Shown: positions 19,285 to 28,158, numbered from the stretch's first letter. The stretch is 64,000 bases of DNA from Wolbachia endosymbiont of Diaphorina citri (GCF_013096535.2 NZ_CP051265.2:1116001-1180000); one strand, 5' to 3'. Numbers and translations: made by a program. The notes: a model not told the origin generated them from the sequence alone.

Positions 19285-21927
19285 ATGCAAGAAAAGTTAA
19301 TATATTACTTTAGCCAAAGCAACTGTGAAGGCAATGCAGCAATGAGAAATCTACTAGGAGGGAAGGGAGCAAATCTGGCAGAGATGTGTAACATTGGCAT
19401 TCCTGTTCCACCTGGTTTTACAATTTCCACTGCTGTTTGTCAGGCCTATTGTCAAGATAATGAATTGTCGTGTGATCTACGTAACGAGATAAAAAACTAC
19501 ATGGCGATGCTCGAAAGTGACATCGGTTGTAAATTCGGGGATTCAAATAATCCTTTATTAGTTTCCATACGTTCTGGTAGTGTGAATTCAATGCCGGGCA
19601 TGCTCGATACAGTCCTAAATGTTGGCCTAAATGATGCAACCGTTGTTGGTCTTGCAAAAAAAAGTGGCGAACGTTTTGCTTACGATAGCTACTGCCGTTT
19701 CATCATGATGTACTCGAATGTTGTACTACAGCTTGACCACAACCTATTTCAAGACATTATTGATAGTGAACAGCAAAAAAGTGGAGCAAAAAGCTTAGCT
19801 GATCTTGATGTTGATGTTTTAAAGGGGATTGTTAATGATTTCAAAGATGTAGTATATGAGAAAATAGGAAAAAATTTCCCGCAGAACGTTGAAGAACAGT
19901 TACTCAATTCAGTAAATGCAGTGTTTTCTTCTTGGCAAAATGATAGAGCTGTTTCCTATAGAAAAATAAATAATATTCCTGAAAACCTTGGAACTGCAGT
20001 TAATGTACAAGCAATGGTTTTTGGTAATCTGAATGATAATTCAGCAACTGGTGTGATATTTACAAGGAATCCTTCAACTGGAGAAAAAAAGCTTTTTGGT
20101 GAGTTTTTAATTAATGCTCAGGGTGAGGATGTGGTTTCTGGTGTTTATACTCCTATGCCAATTGACGGGGAGCAAGAAAACACTATGGAGAAGTTTTTAC
20201 CAAGTGTCTACGGCGAATTATGCTCGGTATGTGAAAAACTTGAAAGGCATAATAAGGACATGCAGGATATCGAATTTACTGTACAGGACGGTAAGTTATG
20301 GATTTTGCAGACTAGGTCTGGTAAGCGCACAGCCGAAGCTGCTATTCGCATAATAGTTGATATGGTAAACGAAGGAGCGATTACAAAAGAGGAAGGAATA
20401 TTGAGAATTGACCCAAAAACCTTTGACAATTTATTGCATCCAGTTCTTGATGTTAAAATCGATCAAGAAGTAATAGGCAAAGGACTGCCAGCTTCTCCAG
20501 GTGTTGCTTCTGGATGTGTAGTATTCAGTGCAAGTGATGCTGAAAAAGCTGCAGAGCAGGGTAAAAAAGTAATTTTGGTAAGATCAGAGACGAGCCCTGA
20601 AGATATTAATGGAATGAATGTTGCAAGTGGAATAGTAACAGCGAGGGGAGGTATGACCTCCCATGCCGCTGTTGTAACTCGTGGAATGGGTAAACCATGT
20701 ATTTGTAGTCTAAGTGGACTTTATATTGATAAAGATGAAAAATTTCTTTCTATGGGGGATATAAAAGTAAATAAAGGTGAACCAATCACCATCGACGGAG
20801 GAACAGGAGAGGTTATGCTTGGTATTCTTCCGACAGTTTTGCCTGAATTATCTCAAGAGTTCAAAACGATAATTAACTGGGTAGATAAAATCAAAACAGT
20901 GAAGGTGAGAGCGAATGCTGATACTCCAAAAGATGCAAAAATTGCGAAAGAATTCGGTGCAGAAGGTATAGGATTATGTCGCACAGAACATATGTTTTTT
21001 GCTAGTGATAGAATCGAATTCATTCAAAAATTGATAATAGCTGATGATGAAAATGAAAGGGCAAATGCATTAAATAAACTCGAAGAAATGCAAAAGTCTG
21101 ATTTCAAAGAAATATTTTCTATTATGGAGGGCAGGGAGGTTACTATACGTTTACTTGATCCACCTCTACATGAGTTTTTGCCCCACAATCAATCTATTAT
21201 AGAGAAAATTGCCAAATCACTGAATAAGTCAGTTGAATCAGTAAAAAATAAAATAGTACAGTTATCAGAAAAAAATCCAATGCTTGGCCATCGAGGTTGT
21301 AGGCTTGCTATTTCTCATCCTGAAATATATAAAATGCAGATTAGGGCAATACTCAGTGCTGCAAGTGAATTAAGGAAAGAAAAGAAGATAGAAGTGAAAC
21401 CTGAAATCATGATTCCTTTTATCATGAGCGAGAAAGAGTTTGTTCTGATATGCGAGTTAGTAAAGAAAGAGGCTAAAAATTTCGATGTGAGTTATTCAAT
21501 CGGAACGATGATAGAACTACCAAGAGCAGCACTGATTGCTGATAAATTAGCAAAACATGCAGAGTTTTTTAGTTTTGGCACTAATGATTTAACGCAAACA
21601 ACCATGGGACTTTCACGAGATGATTCAGTTAATTTCCTCGATTCTTATAAGGAAAGCAATATATTTGACAATGATCCATTTGAAGTGCTGGACATCGAAG
21701 GGGTAGGGGAGTTAATCAAGATAGCCATTGAAAGAGGCAAAAAAACCCGAAGAGAAATAAAGCTGGGTATATGTGGAGAGCATGGAGCAGATCCAAAATC
21801 TATAGAGTTTTTCATCAAGTCAGGGGTGGATTATGTTTCATGCTCACCATATAGAGTACCGGTTGCAAAATTAGTGGCAGCACAGCTTAGCATAAGTTTG
21901 TTGGGCAGCACAACTGTACGAACATAG
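19285..21927 (+). CDS. ppdK: Pyruvate, phosphate dikinase
   Basis: PPDK reversibly converts pyruvate, ATP and phosphate to PEP, AMP and pyrophosphate. The product has about 880 residues from the ATG at 19285 (a GTG lies six codons upstream; neither has a strong ribosome-binding site). Domains in order: N-terminal ATP-grasp with LLGGKGANLAEM near residue 21; the swivelling domain with GGMTSHAAVVTRGMGKPC, phospho-accepting His460; and the C-terminal PEP domain with CGEHG, catalytic Cys830. It stands alone, flanked by repeats and a protein of unknown function. Confidence 0.96.
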   Translation: MQEKLIYYFSQSNCEGNAAMRNLLGGKGANLAEMCNIGIPVPPGFTISTAVCQAYCQDNELSCDLRNEIKNYMAMLESDIGCKFGDSNNPLLVSIRSGSVNSMPGMLDTVLNVGLNDATVVGLAKKSGERFAYDSYCRFIMMYSNVVLQLDHNLFQDIIDSEQQKSGAKSLADLDVDVLKGIVNDFKDVVYEKIGKNFPQNVEEQLLNSVNAVFSSWQNDRAVSYRKINNIPENLGTAVNVQAMVFGNLNDNSATGVIFTRNPSTGEKKLFGEFLINAQGEDVVSGVYTPMPIDGEQENTMEKFLPSVYGELCSVCEKLERHNKDMQDIEFTVQDGKLWILQTRSGKRTAEAAIRIIVDMVNEGAITKEEGILRIDPKTFDNLLHPVLDVKIDQEVIGKGLPASPGVASGCVVFSASDAEKAAEQGKKVILVRSETSPEDINGMNVASGIVTARGGMTSHAAVVTRGMGKPCICSLSGLYIDKDEKFLSMGDIKVNKGEPITIDGGTGEVMLGILPTVLPELSQEFKTIINWVDKIKTVKVRANADTPKDAKIAKEFGAEGIGLCRTEHMFFASDRIEFIQKLIIADDENERANALNKLEEMQKSDFKEIFSIMEGREVTIRLLDPPLHEFLPHNQSIIEKIAKSLNKSVESVKNKIVQLSEKNPMLGHRGCRLAISHPEIYKMQIRAILSAASELRKEKKIEVKPEIMIPFIMSEKEFVLICELVKKEAKNFDVSYSIGTMIELPRAALIADKLAKHAEFFSFGTNDLTQTTMGLSRDDSVNFLDSYKESNIFDNDPFEVLDIEGVGELIKIAIERGKKTRREIKLGICGEHGADPKSIEFFIKSGVDYVSCSPYRVPVAKLVAAQLSISLLGSTTVRT

Positions 21928-22069
21928 ATTTCGCTAACAAGTAGCGGAATGATGATTTTTCAAATTGTCGATAAATCTAAGTCAGTTTAGCTATTTTGCT
22001 GCTACTTTTTTTCTTAATATCTTAAGAAAGATTGACTTTTTGTTTAAAATAATAGTGGGTGAGGTAAAA

Positions 22070-23467
22070 ATGTCAGTATCAAAAGAACGTAAGGAATATT
22101 TACTAGAAAAGTTTAAATATGCTGCTAAAGAATTTGGCAAATCTGGTACAAAGTCCAATCATCTAGCAGTACCAAAGGAACAGCAACTCTCTATTGATCT
22201 AGGTAATAGAAAGGTTTTTGGTATCATAAATAAGATTCTGTATTGGATAGAGAATAATTTTACTTATTTTTTTCCACGATATAATTTGTTTCCAGAAGTT
22301 GGAGTTGAAGGAAGAAAAATTCCTGGAATTAATACAAGGGTTAAGTATTTTACGCCAGATGAACAAGCAGAATATACCAACATTCCTTATAAAGGAAAAT
22401 TATACGTTGACTTAATGCCAGAAATGGAAGGTAACAAGTTAAAAGGCTTTAAAGGTAAACTATATGATACAACTGATAAAATTAGTAAGGATAAAAAAGG
22501 TTGTGTAGCTTATGTGATCACGCTTGACGGAAAGCTAGTAACTCATGAACATATTAATGTTAACAAAAGCGAATGGGCTTATCGTCATTCAACTCTTGCA
22601 GGCGGTAAGCCGATTTTATGTTCTGGTTTAATGAAAGTGGTAAATGGTAAAATAACTTATATAGACAATAATAGTGGGCATTATAAACCAGAATCAGCAA
22701 ACTTATACAATGCAGTGAAAAAATTAGAAGGTCTATTTTCGAAAGATGCAAAAGTTGTTTGCCTACCATATTGGGTTAGCTTGAAAAAACAAATTCCGCT
22801 TATACGCAAAATTAGTCTAGCCAAACGAGAACCTGTAGAGAAATTCTTGAAAAAGATGGAGAAAAAAGGAAAAGAGGGGTTGACTCAATATGAAAGACAT
22901 TTTGAAAGGGTAAAAGAATGTAATGAACAGTATGAACAAAAATTGCTTCTTGCAAGCTATAAGTCACCTACAAATGAACTGTCTTATAAACCAACTATAC
23001 ATAAAAAACACAGATTGAAATACTCTGAATATATTAACTTACACCTTAATTTTTTGAAAGAGTTTGATGAAAATCCTGAAGTGCAAAAAATAGCAATAGA
23101 ACATTCAATAAGAAGGGTTATTGGAGCAAATTATGGCCATAAGCCTACAGTTGCGCTTGCTAAGGCACAGGTAATAGATAAAGATGGAAAGCTGCAAGAA
23201 ACGGAGGAAATAGTAGGTATAAATGTTGCTTTTCACCATGAGGATGATCGTGATGGCTTTGCTAAACTTCTAGATTTTAAAAAGTATAGCTATATTTGCG
23301 AACCTCATTTGCAAGATAAAAAAAATAGAGCAGATATGGAAAAATTAATGCCCAATAAACATACAGTTTTTATGAGTACAGACCAGGCTAATAAATTTAT
23401 AAAGGGCACTTTACAAATTAAAATTGATAGTGTTGAGCAATTGGGTGTTGGTTTAGTGATGGGCTAA
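22070..23467 (+). CDS. Unrecognised 465-residue protein with an HSTLAGGKP...NNSGHYKP motif pair
   Basis: I do not recognise the family. The ATG at 22070 follows GAGG and is preferred over a TTG 35 codons upstream. There is no signal peptide or clear membrane segment; the protein is lysine-rich. The best feature is a central block with HSTLAGGKP (H173) and, 31 residues later, NNSGHYKPE (H204), a histidine-glycine pattern that suggests a small domain. The C-terminal half has charged helices and a segment VALAKAQVIDKDGKL. A cytoplasmic or exported host-interaction role is possible but not shown. Confidence 0.75.
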   Translation: MSVSKERKEYLLEKFKYAAKEFGKSGTKSNHLAVPKEQQLSIDLGNRKVFGIINKILYWIENNFTYFFPRYNLFPEVGVEGRKIPGINTRVKYFTPDEQAEYTNIPYKGKLYVDLMPEMEGNKLKGFKGKLYDTTDKISKDKKGCVAYVITLDGKLVTHEHINVNKSEWAYRHSTLAGGKPILCSGLMKVVNGKITYIDNNSGHYKPESANLYNAVKKLEGLFSKDAKVVCLPYWVSLKKQIPLIRKISLAKREPVEKFLKKMEKKGKEGLTQYERHFERVKECNEQYEQKLLLASYKSPTNELSYKPTIHKKHRLKYSEYINLHLNFLKEFDENPEVQKIAIEHSIRRVIGANYGHKPTVALAKAQVIDKDGKLQETEEIVGINVAFHHEDDRDGFAKLLDFKKYSYICEPHLQDKKNRADMEKLMPNKHTVFMSTDQANKFIKGTLQIKIDSVEQLGVGLVMG

Positions 23468-23552
23468 AGCTCTGTTTAAATATATGCTAATATATCCTCA
23501 TCAGGGTGGCAAAATAGGTGGAAGAGAAAAGACAACCATATAAACAGATGGA

Positions 23553-23580
23553 TGTCATGGAAGTAGCTACTTGAATGACA
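23553..23580. repeat. Palindrome with AAGTAGCTACTT centre
   Basis: TGTCAT, GG, the perfect 12-bp palindrome AAGTAGCTACTT, GA and ATGACA make a nearly symmetric 28-bp element. The half-site TCAAGTAGC also appears in the repeats at 25454-25507 and 34106-34140. Confidence 0.65.
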
Positions 23581-23608
23581 AGAAAGGGAGCACCGAAAAT
23601 AAATAGGT

Positions 23609-23638
23609 GTCATCCCAGTGCTTGACACTGGGATCCAG
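23609..23638. repeat. Palindromic repeat, CCCAGTG-type copy
   Basis: GTCATCCCAGTG, CTTGA, CACTGGGATCCA: a 12-nt arm pair around a 5-nt centre. The first 29 bases are identical to the copies at 34150-34178 and, in reverse orientation, at 34234-34262, more than 10 kb away. Confidence 0.85.
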
Positions 23639-23665
23639 GAATTCTGAGTTTTTGACAAGATTATA

Positions 23666-23692
23666 GATTCCAGCGTCACGCGCTGGAATGAC
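23666..23692. repeat. Palindromic repeat, CCAGCGTC-type copy
   Basis: GATTCCAGCG, TCACG, CGCTGGAATGAC forms a 9-10 bp stem. It lies 28 bp after the CCCAGTG-type copy in the same spacer, in the tandem arrangement also seen near 34.2 kb. Confidence 0.75.
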
Positions 23693-23836
23693 ACCCTTTT
23701 AGTTGCTGTACGAACATTGTTGTACAACAGACCAAGATAGAGTTAATAGGATCTCCTCTTCCTGAAAATACGGAAAGTCAGTAAAAAAAAGCTCAGGCAT
23801 TAGCACTTCAGCGCTGCAGTTGAGTCAATATGAGAG

Positions 23837-23862
23837 AGTAAGTCTACAAAAGTAGACTTACT
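23837..23862. terminator. Perfect 11-bp hairpin, possible bidirectional transcription stop
   Basis: AGTAAGTCTAC, loop AAAA, GTAGACTTACT. It is placed 25 bp after the end of the - strand gene at 23888-24151 and about 370 bp after the + strand gene. Neither side has a clear U-run, so a classical intrinsic terminator is not proven; it could also protect the RNA 3' end. Confidence 0.4.
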
Positions 23863-23887
23863 AATTGAACTTTGATCCTTTATTTTA

Positions 23888-24151
23888 CTATAGAACAGAC
23901 ACTGAATCTGCAAGATCATAGAATTTATTTCCAATCTCTCTGAATGTACTACTTATATCAATAGGTGTCGACTCTTCTTGTGAATCAGATTTAAATAAGC
24001 CATGAGTATCTTTCAGACGACAGTACCACTTGCAGTTATTTCGCTCCGCTGTTACCTGCCAACTATTACCTGGTGATTTTTCTTCACATTCTCTATAGCA
24101 ATCATGAAGTGCCTTCCATTGAAATGGAGGATTGAGTATAAGATTTGTCAT
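23888..24151 (-). CDS. Hypothetical small cysteine-containing protein
   Basis: The 87-residue product is not recognised. It has a preceding AAGGAA 7 bp before its ATG, which supports translation. Four cysteines in the first half are arranged as CYREC and CKWYC, a possible metal or disulfide pattern, together with several tryptophans. There is no signal peptide or membrane segment. It is isolated between repeat-rich DNA and a divergent membrane-fusion protein gene. Confidence 0.6.
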   Translation of the reverse strand: MTNLILNPPFQWKALHDCYRECEEKSPGNSWQVTAERNNCKWYCRLKDTHGLFKSDSQEESTPIDISSTFREIGNKFYDLADSVSVL

Positions 24152-24367
24152 AATATATTCCTTAATTATAGAACTAATACCACGTTAGTACTTATATGCT
24201 AATATAATGTTAATTCTTATATTGACATAATAACTTTTCGGATAAGGTTTCTTGATTAAAAATTGCATTTTAGCAAACTTACTTAATTTTAGGAAAATTT
24301 GCTCACATAAAACTGTTTATAGAGTGACAATAGATGTATTATACTTACACTTTTGATTCGAAAGTTT

Positions 24368-25450
24368 ATGCAGTTATTTCTAACAAGATTGGTCAATAAA
24401 TTTTACTGCTTAAGGATGAGAAGCAAAGTAATCATTGTTTCCAGTATTGCTCTTATTCTACTGTTTTTTATCAACAGTACGTTTTTAAAAAAAGATCAAG
24501 CAGTTAATAGTGATAATCCAACTAGTAGTTTTTCAGTAAAAACTCAGGATTATACTCCACAAAGTCGCACTGTATATTTAAATTTTTCTGGTACAGTAAA
24601 TCCCTTGCATAGGGCAAGCCTTGTCTCAAGAACAAGTGGTCAAGTTATTGCTATTTATTTGTCTGATGGTGAAAAAGTAAAAAGAGGCGATGTAATTTTA
24701 AAGATAGAAGATTATGACAGAGTTGCACAAGTTGAGAAAGCCAAAGCTTTATTAAATCAGCGTGAAATTGAGTATGATTCCTCTCGAAAATTGAATAAAA
24801 AAGGGTATGGAGCACAAATAAAAGTGGAATCAGCTTTTACTGCATTGCAGAGTGCAAAAGCTGACCTAAAAAGGCTAGAATTGGATTTAGAAAACACTGC
24901 GATTAAATCTCCTATTGATGGTTATGTAGATAAGATCAACGTAAATGAAGGGGATTTTGTTAATCTTGGACATAAGATAACTGACATAGTTAATTTTGAT
25001 CAGGTTCTTGTAGTGTTGTATGTTTCAGAAAATGAAGTAAATAAAATAAAACTGGGTAGTGCAGCGCAAATTAATTTGCTAGACGGAAGGGAATTAGTAG
25101 GTGAAGTGAGTTTTATTAGTAAAATTGCTGAGCCTAAAACTGGATCTTATAGAGTGGAGGTAAAGGTAACTGATAATGAGATTATATCCTTGCAAGGACT
25201 GACTGCTAGTGTAAGCCTCCCTTCAGGTGAAAGATTTGCATATAAAATTCCTTCTTCGGCCTTGAGCTTAAATGACGATGGTATTATTGGAATAAAGATT
25301 GTTGATGACAATAATTATGTAGTATTTACAGCAATAGAAATTGTTGATCATGAAGATGATGGTGTTTGGGTGGTGGTAAATAACGAAGATAAGCCTATAA
25401 AGTTAATAACATTGGGCCATCTATTTGTTAAGCCTGGTGATAAGGTATAA
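24368..25450 (+). CDS. RND/HlyD-type membrane-fusion (periplasmic adaptor) protein
   Basis: The 360-residue product (ATG at 24368; a TTG lies five codons upstream) has one N-terminal membrane segment (about residues 20-37), then a lipoyl/barrel half motif RTSGQVIAIYLSDGEKVKRGDVI (in two parts), an alpha-hairpin with KAKALLNQREIEYDSSRK, and the second lipoyl half AIKSPIDGYVDKINVNEGDFV. This is the AcrA/MdtA architecture that links an inner-membrane pump to an outer-membrane channel. No pump gene is adjacent. A 15-bp inverted repeat starts 4 bp after its stop. Confidence 0.9.
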   Translation: MQLFLTRLVNKFYCLRMRSKVIIVSSIALILLFFINSTFLKKDQAVNSDNPTSSFSVKTQDYTPQSRTVYLNFSGTVNPLHRASLVSRTSGQVIAIYLSDGEKVKRGDVILKIEDYDRVAQVEKAKALLNQREIEYDSSRKLNKKGYGAQIKVESAFTALQSAKADLKRLELDLENTAIKSPIDGYVDKINVNEGDFVNLGHKITDIVNFDQVLVVLYVSENEVNKIKLGSAAQINLLDGRELVGEVSFISKIAEPKTGSYRVEVKVTDNEIISLQGLTASVSLPSGERFAYKIPSSALSLNDDGIIGIKIVDDNNYVVFTAIEIVDHEDDGVWVVVNNEDKPIKLITLGHLFVKPGDKV

Positions 25451-25453
25451 CTC

Positions 25454-25507
25454 CAGTGTCAGCTACTTTCATGACATCGAGTTCTGTCATTCAAGTAGCT
25501 GACACTG
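25454..25507. repeat. Inverted repeat with 15-bp perfect arms
   Basis: CAGTGTCAGCTACTT at 25454-25468 pairs exactly with AAGTAGCTGACACTG at 25493-25507. The 24-nt interior holds a second nested pair, ATGACA and TGTCAT. It combines the GTCATTCAAGTAGC and CAGTGTC modules of the other repeats in the window. It is directly downstream of the membrane-fusion protein gene and could end its transcript. Confidence 0.85.
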
Positions 25508-25524
25508 AAATCCAGAAAAGAAGG

Positions 25525-25540
25525 CAGTGTCTGGACACTG
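25525..25540. repeat. 7-bp hairpin CAGTGTC/GACACTG
   Basis: CAGTGTC, TG, GACACTG follows the larger inverted repeat by 17 bp and uses the same sequence word. It seems to be a partial copy of the same element. Confidence 0.5.
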
Positions 25541-25577
25541 ACACTATGTTTTTATTTTGCCACTCTGCTGTGTAAAC

Positions 25578-25901
25578 TTACTCCGCAATAACCTTTTTTT
25601 CTTTTAACAAATTTTGTAATTCACCTTTTTCATACATCTCACGGGTAATATCACAGCCACCAACAAATTCTCCCTTTATATATAATTGTGGAATTGTTGG
25701 CCAATCAGAAAAACTTTTTATGGACTGACGTATTTCATCATTCTCAAGTACGTTGATGCATTTGAACTTTACATTCAATTTTTTGAGAATTGACACGACG
25801 AGCCCAGAGAATCCGCATTGAGGAAAGTCAGAGGTGCCTTTCATATACAGCACTACATCGTTTTCTGCTATGTCTTTTTTTATTTGTTGAAAGTTGTTCA
25901 T
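25578..25901 (-). CDS. grxD: Monothiol glutaredoxin (CGFS type)
   Basis: The 107-residue product has a single-domain thioredoxin fold with the CGFS active site (C29), VVLYMKGTSDFPQ before it, WPTIPQLYI near residue 68 and the glutathione-site GGCDI. CGFS glutaredoxins do not act mainly as reductases; they bind and pass on [2Fe-2S] clusters, often with BolA. bolA lies 16 bp upstream in the same direction, so the pair is probably co-expressed. Confidence 0.95.
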   Translation of the reverse strand: MNNFQQIKKDIAENDVVLYMKGTSDFPQCGFSGLVVSILKKLNVKFKCINVLENDEIRQSIKSFSDWPTIPQLYIKGEFVGGCDITREMYEKGELQNLLKEKKVIAE

Positions 25902-25917
25902 AAATATTACCTTAATT

Positions 25918-26136
25918 TTAAGCTCCAGTTTCTAGTTGCAATGCATGTATAGACTGACCTTCAAGAGCCTTATATACCATTCTGTGTTGTTCTATTTTTG
26001 TCTTTCCAGAGAAACACTTGGAAGTTATTTTTAAATGGTAGTGATCATCATCTCCAGCAAGGTCTTTAATTTTTATATCAGCATCAGGAAATGATTGTTT
26101 GATAATTTTCTCTAACTCGTGAATTGTAATAGTCAT
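25918..26136 (-). CDS. bolA: BolA family Fe-S regulatory protein
   Basis: The 72-residue product has the BolA class II KH-like fold pattern with DADIKIKDLAGDDDHYHLKI and the C-terminal QHRMVYKAL...IHALQLET, including the invariant histidine and the RMVYKAL helix. BolA proteins form a Fe-S-bridged heterodimer with CGFS glutaredoxins. It is between maeB (38 bp upstream) and grxD. Confidence 0.93.
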   Translation of the reverse strand: MTITIHELEKIIKQSFPDADIKIKDLAGDDDHYHLKITSKCFSGKTKIEQHRMVYKALEGQSIHALQLETGA

Positions 26137-26174
26137 CAGTTTATTTTAATTATAAGTCTAAAATATGCAATTGA

Positions 26175-27494
26175 TTATTGTGAAGACAATAGATTCAGCG
26201 TGCTGAGAGCACTAGCAAGACGAGATTTTAATTGACTTGCATACTCATTCCAGTCCTTTATTTCCTTTCTTGCTACACCTGAGGTAACTGCAGCTTTTGC
26301 AACAGCAGGAGATACTATAGAAATTAATCTTGGGTCAAATGGAGTAGGTATTATATATTCACGTCCATAGCTCATTTTACGACCACCATAGGCTGCAGAT
26401 ATCTCGTGCGGCACTGGCTCGCGAGCAAGCTTTGCTATTGCATCTGCAGCGGCAATTTTCATTTCATCATTTATTGTCGTTGCATGTACGTCGAGTGTTC
26501 CTCTGAATATGTAAGGAAATCCCATTACGTTATTGACTTGGTTGTTATAGTCTGACCTACCAGTTGCAATTATTGCATCTGGCCTTACAGATTTTGCAAA
26601 TTCAGGCCTTATTTCTGGATCAGGGTTAGCAAGAGCAAAAATGATTGGGTCTTTACCCATGCTTTTTAACATCTCTTCACTGAGCACATCCTTTGCAGAG
26701 AGTCCGATGAATACATCAGCATCTTTTATGGCATCGAGCAAGGAACGTTCTTTAGTGTCAATTGCATATTTTTCTTTCCACTCATTCATATCCTCTTTTC
26801 TGTCTTTGTGTATTACTCCTTGTTTGTCACATAGTACTATGTTCTTAGCACCCATAGACTTCAGTATTTCCAAACACGCAATACCAGCTGCTCCAGCACC
26901 ATTCATGATGATCTTTACATTTCCTAATTTCTTTCCAACAATATCGAGGGCATTTTCTATACCAGCTGCAACAACCACTGCAGTTCCGTGTTGATCATCG
27001 TGGAAAACTGGAATATCCATCAATTCATTTAGACGTTTCTCTATTATGAAACAATCAGGAGATCTTATATCTTCTAGATTTATTCCCCCCCAACTTGAGC
27101 CAAGATACCTTACTGCATTGATGAAATTTTCTATATTTTCTGTGTCAACTTCTATATCGATTGCATCAATGTCAGCAAAACGCTTAAATAAAACAGCTTT
27201 GCCTTCCATGACGGGTTTTGAAGCAAGAGGACCGATATTACCAAGTCCCAGTACTGCGGTGCCATTTGAAATAACAGCTACATAATTGCTTTTTGCTGTG
27301 TAATCATAAACATCCTCAGGATTTTTAGCTATTGCAAGGCATGGGGCTGCAACACCAGGAGAATAAGCAAGTGATAGGTCATGCTGTGTGGATAAGGGTT
27401 TTGTTGGTATAACTGATACCTTACCAGGTTTACCACTTTTATTATGGTACTTAAGTGCTTCTTGTTTTGTGGTGTTATCTAAATCATTATTCAT
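26175..27494 (-). CDS. maeB: NADP-dependent malic enzyme, short form
   Basis: The enzyme oxidatively decarboxylates malate to pyruvate. The 439-residue product has KPLSTQHDLSLAYSPGVAAPC at the start, the catalytic region LEDIRSPDCF and FHDDQHGTA near residue 150, and the NADP-binding MNGAGAAGIACLEIL. It ends where many alphaproteobacterial MaeB proteins continue into a phosphotransacetylase-like domain, so that domain is absent. Its product pyruvate feeds PPDK. It leads the bolA-grxD pair. Confidence 0.94.
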   Translation of the reverse strand: MNNDLDNTTKQEALKYHNKSGKPGKVSVIPTKPLSTQHDLSLAYSPGVAAPCLAIAKNPEDVYDYTAKSNYVAVISNGTAVLGLGNIGPLASKPVMEGKAVLFKRFADIDAIDIEVDTENIENFINAVRYLGSSWGGINLEDIRSPDCFIIEKRLNELMDIPVFHDDQHGTAVVVAAGIENALDIVGKKLGNVKIIMNGAGAAGIACLEILKSMGAKNIVLCDKQGVIHKDRKEDMNEWKEKYAIDTKERSLLDAIKDADVFIGLSAKDVLSEEMLKSMGKDPIIFALANPDPEIRPEFAKSVRPDAIIATGRSDYNNQVNNVMGFPYIFRGTLDVHATTINDEMKIAAADAIAKLAREPVPHEISAAYGGRKMSYGREYIIPTPFDPRLISIVSPAVAKAAVTSGVARKEIKDWNEYASQLKSRLASALSTLNLLSSQ

Positions 27495-27559
27495 GCTTTG
27501 AGCTTATTGTTAGTAATTTCCTAAGTATATGGGGTTTTTATGAATGTTCAACTATTAGC

Positions 27560-27588
27560 TTGTGAACTCTATTGTACTTCTGTATAAA
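27560..27588 (+). promoter_or_regulatory. Predicted sigma-70 promoter for pgsA
   Basis: TTGTGA at 27560-27565 and TATAAA at 27583-27588 are 17 bp apart, a good sigma-70 match. The pgsA start is 27 bp beyond the -10 box. The site lies in the divergent spacer between maeB and pgsA. Confidence 0.5.
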
Positions 27589-27615
27589 TTTATCTACTAC
27601 GTAGGGTGATGTGAC

Positions 27616-28158
27616 ATGCTTAAGAAAAACGTGCCTAATTTGCTAACAATTTCTCGTGCGCTCGCAATACCGGCAATAATATCAAGCTTTTATATAGAGA
27701 GTAAGTATGCAAGTCTAATAACAATATTGATCTTTATGTTTGCGTGCATTACAGATTTTTTTGATGGTTATTTAGCGCGTGCATGGAAAGTCCAATCGAA
27801 TTTTGGCAAGTTATTTGATCCAATTGCCGACAAGTTAGTAGTAGCTTCAACAATAATCATGCTAGTTTATAAGCATAAGATAGATGATATTACAATTATA
27901 CCGTCAGTTATAATTGTTTGTAGGGAGATATTAGTTTCAGGCTTGCGGGAGTTCTTGATAGCTACAAACGTTAGTTTACCTGTGAGTAAGGCTGGGAAAA
28001 TTAAAACATTTTTGCAGATGGTTGCTATAGTGGCGTTAATAATGAGTGATTATGAAATAACTAAATACATAGGTGTGATTTGTTTGTGGGCTGCAGCTGT
28101 TATGACTATGTGGTCAGGCTATAATTACGTTCTAGCTGGCATCAAACAGATTGACTGA
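27616..28158 (+). CDS. pgsA: CDP-diacylglycerol--glycerol-3-phosphate 3-phosphatidyltransferase
   Basis: The enzyme makes phosphatidylglycerol phosphate. The 180-residue integral membrane protein has the CDP-alcohol phosphotransferase motif DGx2ARx8Gx3Dx3D complete: D50, G51, A54, R55, G64, D68 and D72. Five or six membrane segments are predicted. NVPNLLTISRALAIP at the start is typical of PgsA. It has its own promoter-like site and no co-directional neighbour close by. Confidence 0.93.
   Translation: MLKKNVPNLLTISRALAIPAIISSFYIESKYASLITILIFMFACITDFFDGYLARAWKVQSNFGKLFDPIADKLVVASTIIMLVYKHKIDDITIIPSVIIVCREILVSGLREFLIATNVSLPVSKAGKIKTFLQMVAIVALIMSDYEITKYIGVICLWAAAVMTMWSGYNYVLAGIKQID

Larger units (their letters stand above)
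23468..23887. other. 420-bp intergenic region with repeats and a strong hairpin
   Basis: The only open frames here cover the repeats and have no gene-like features. The region carries a palindrome at 23553-23580, repeat copies at 23609-23638 and 23666-23692, and an 11-bp hairpin at 23837-23862. It separates a + strand gene from a - strand gene, so both transcripts end in it. Confidence 0.6.
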
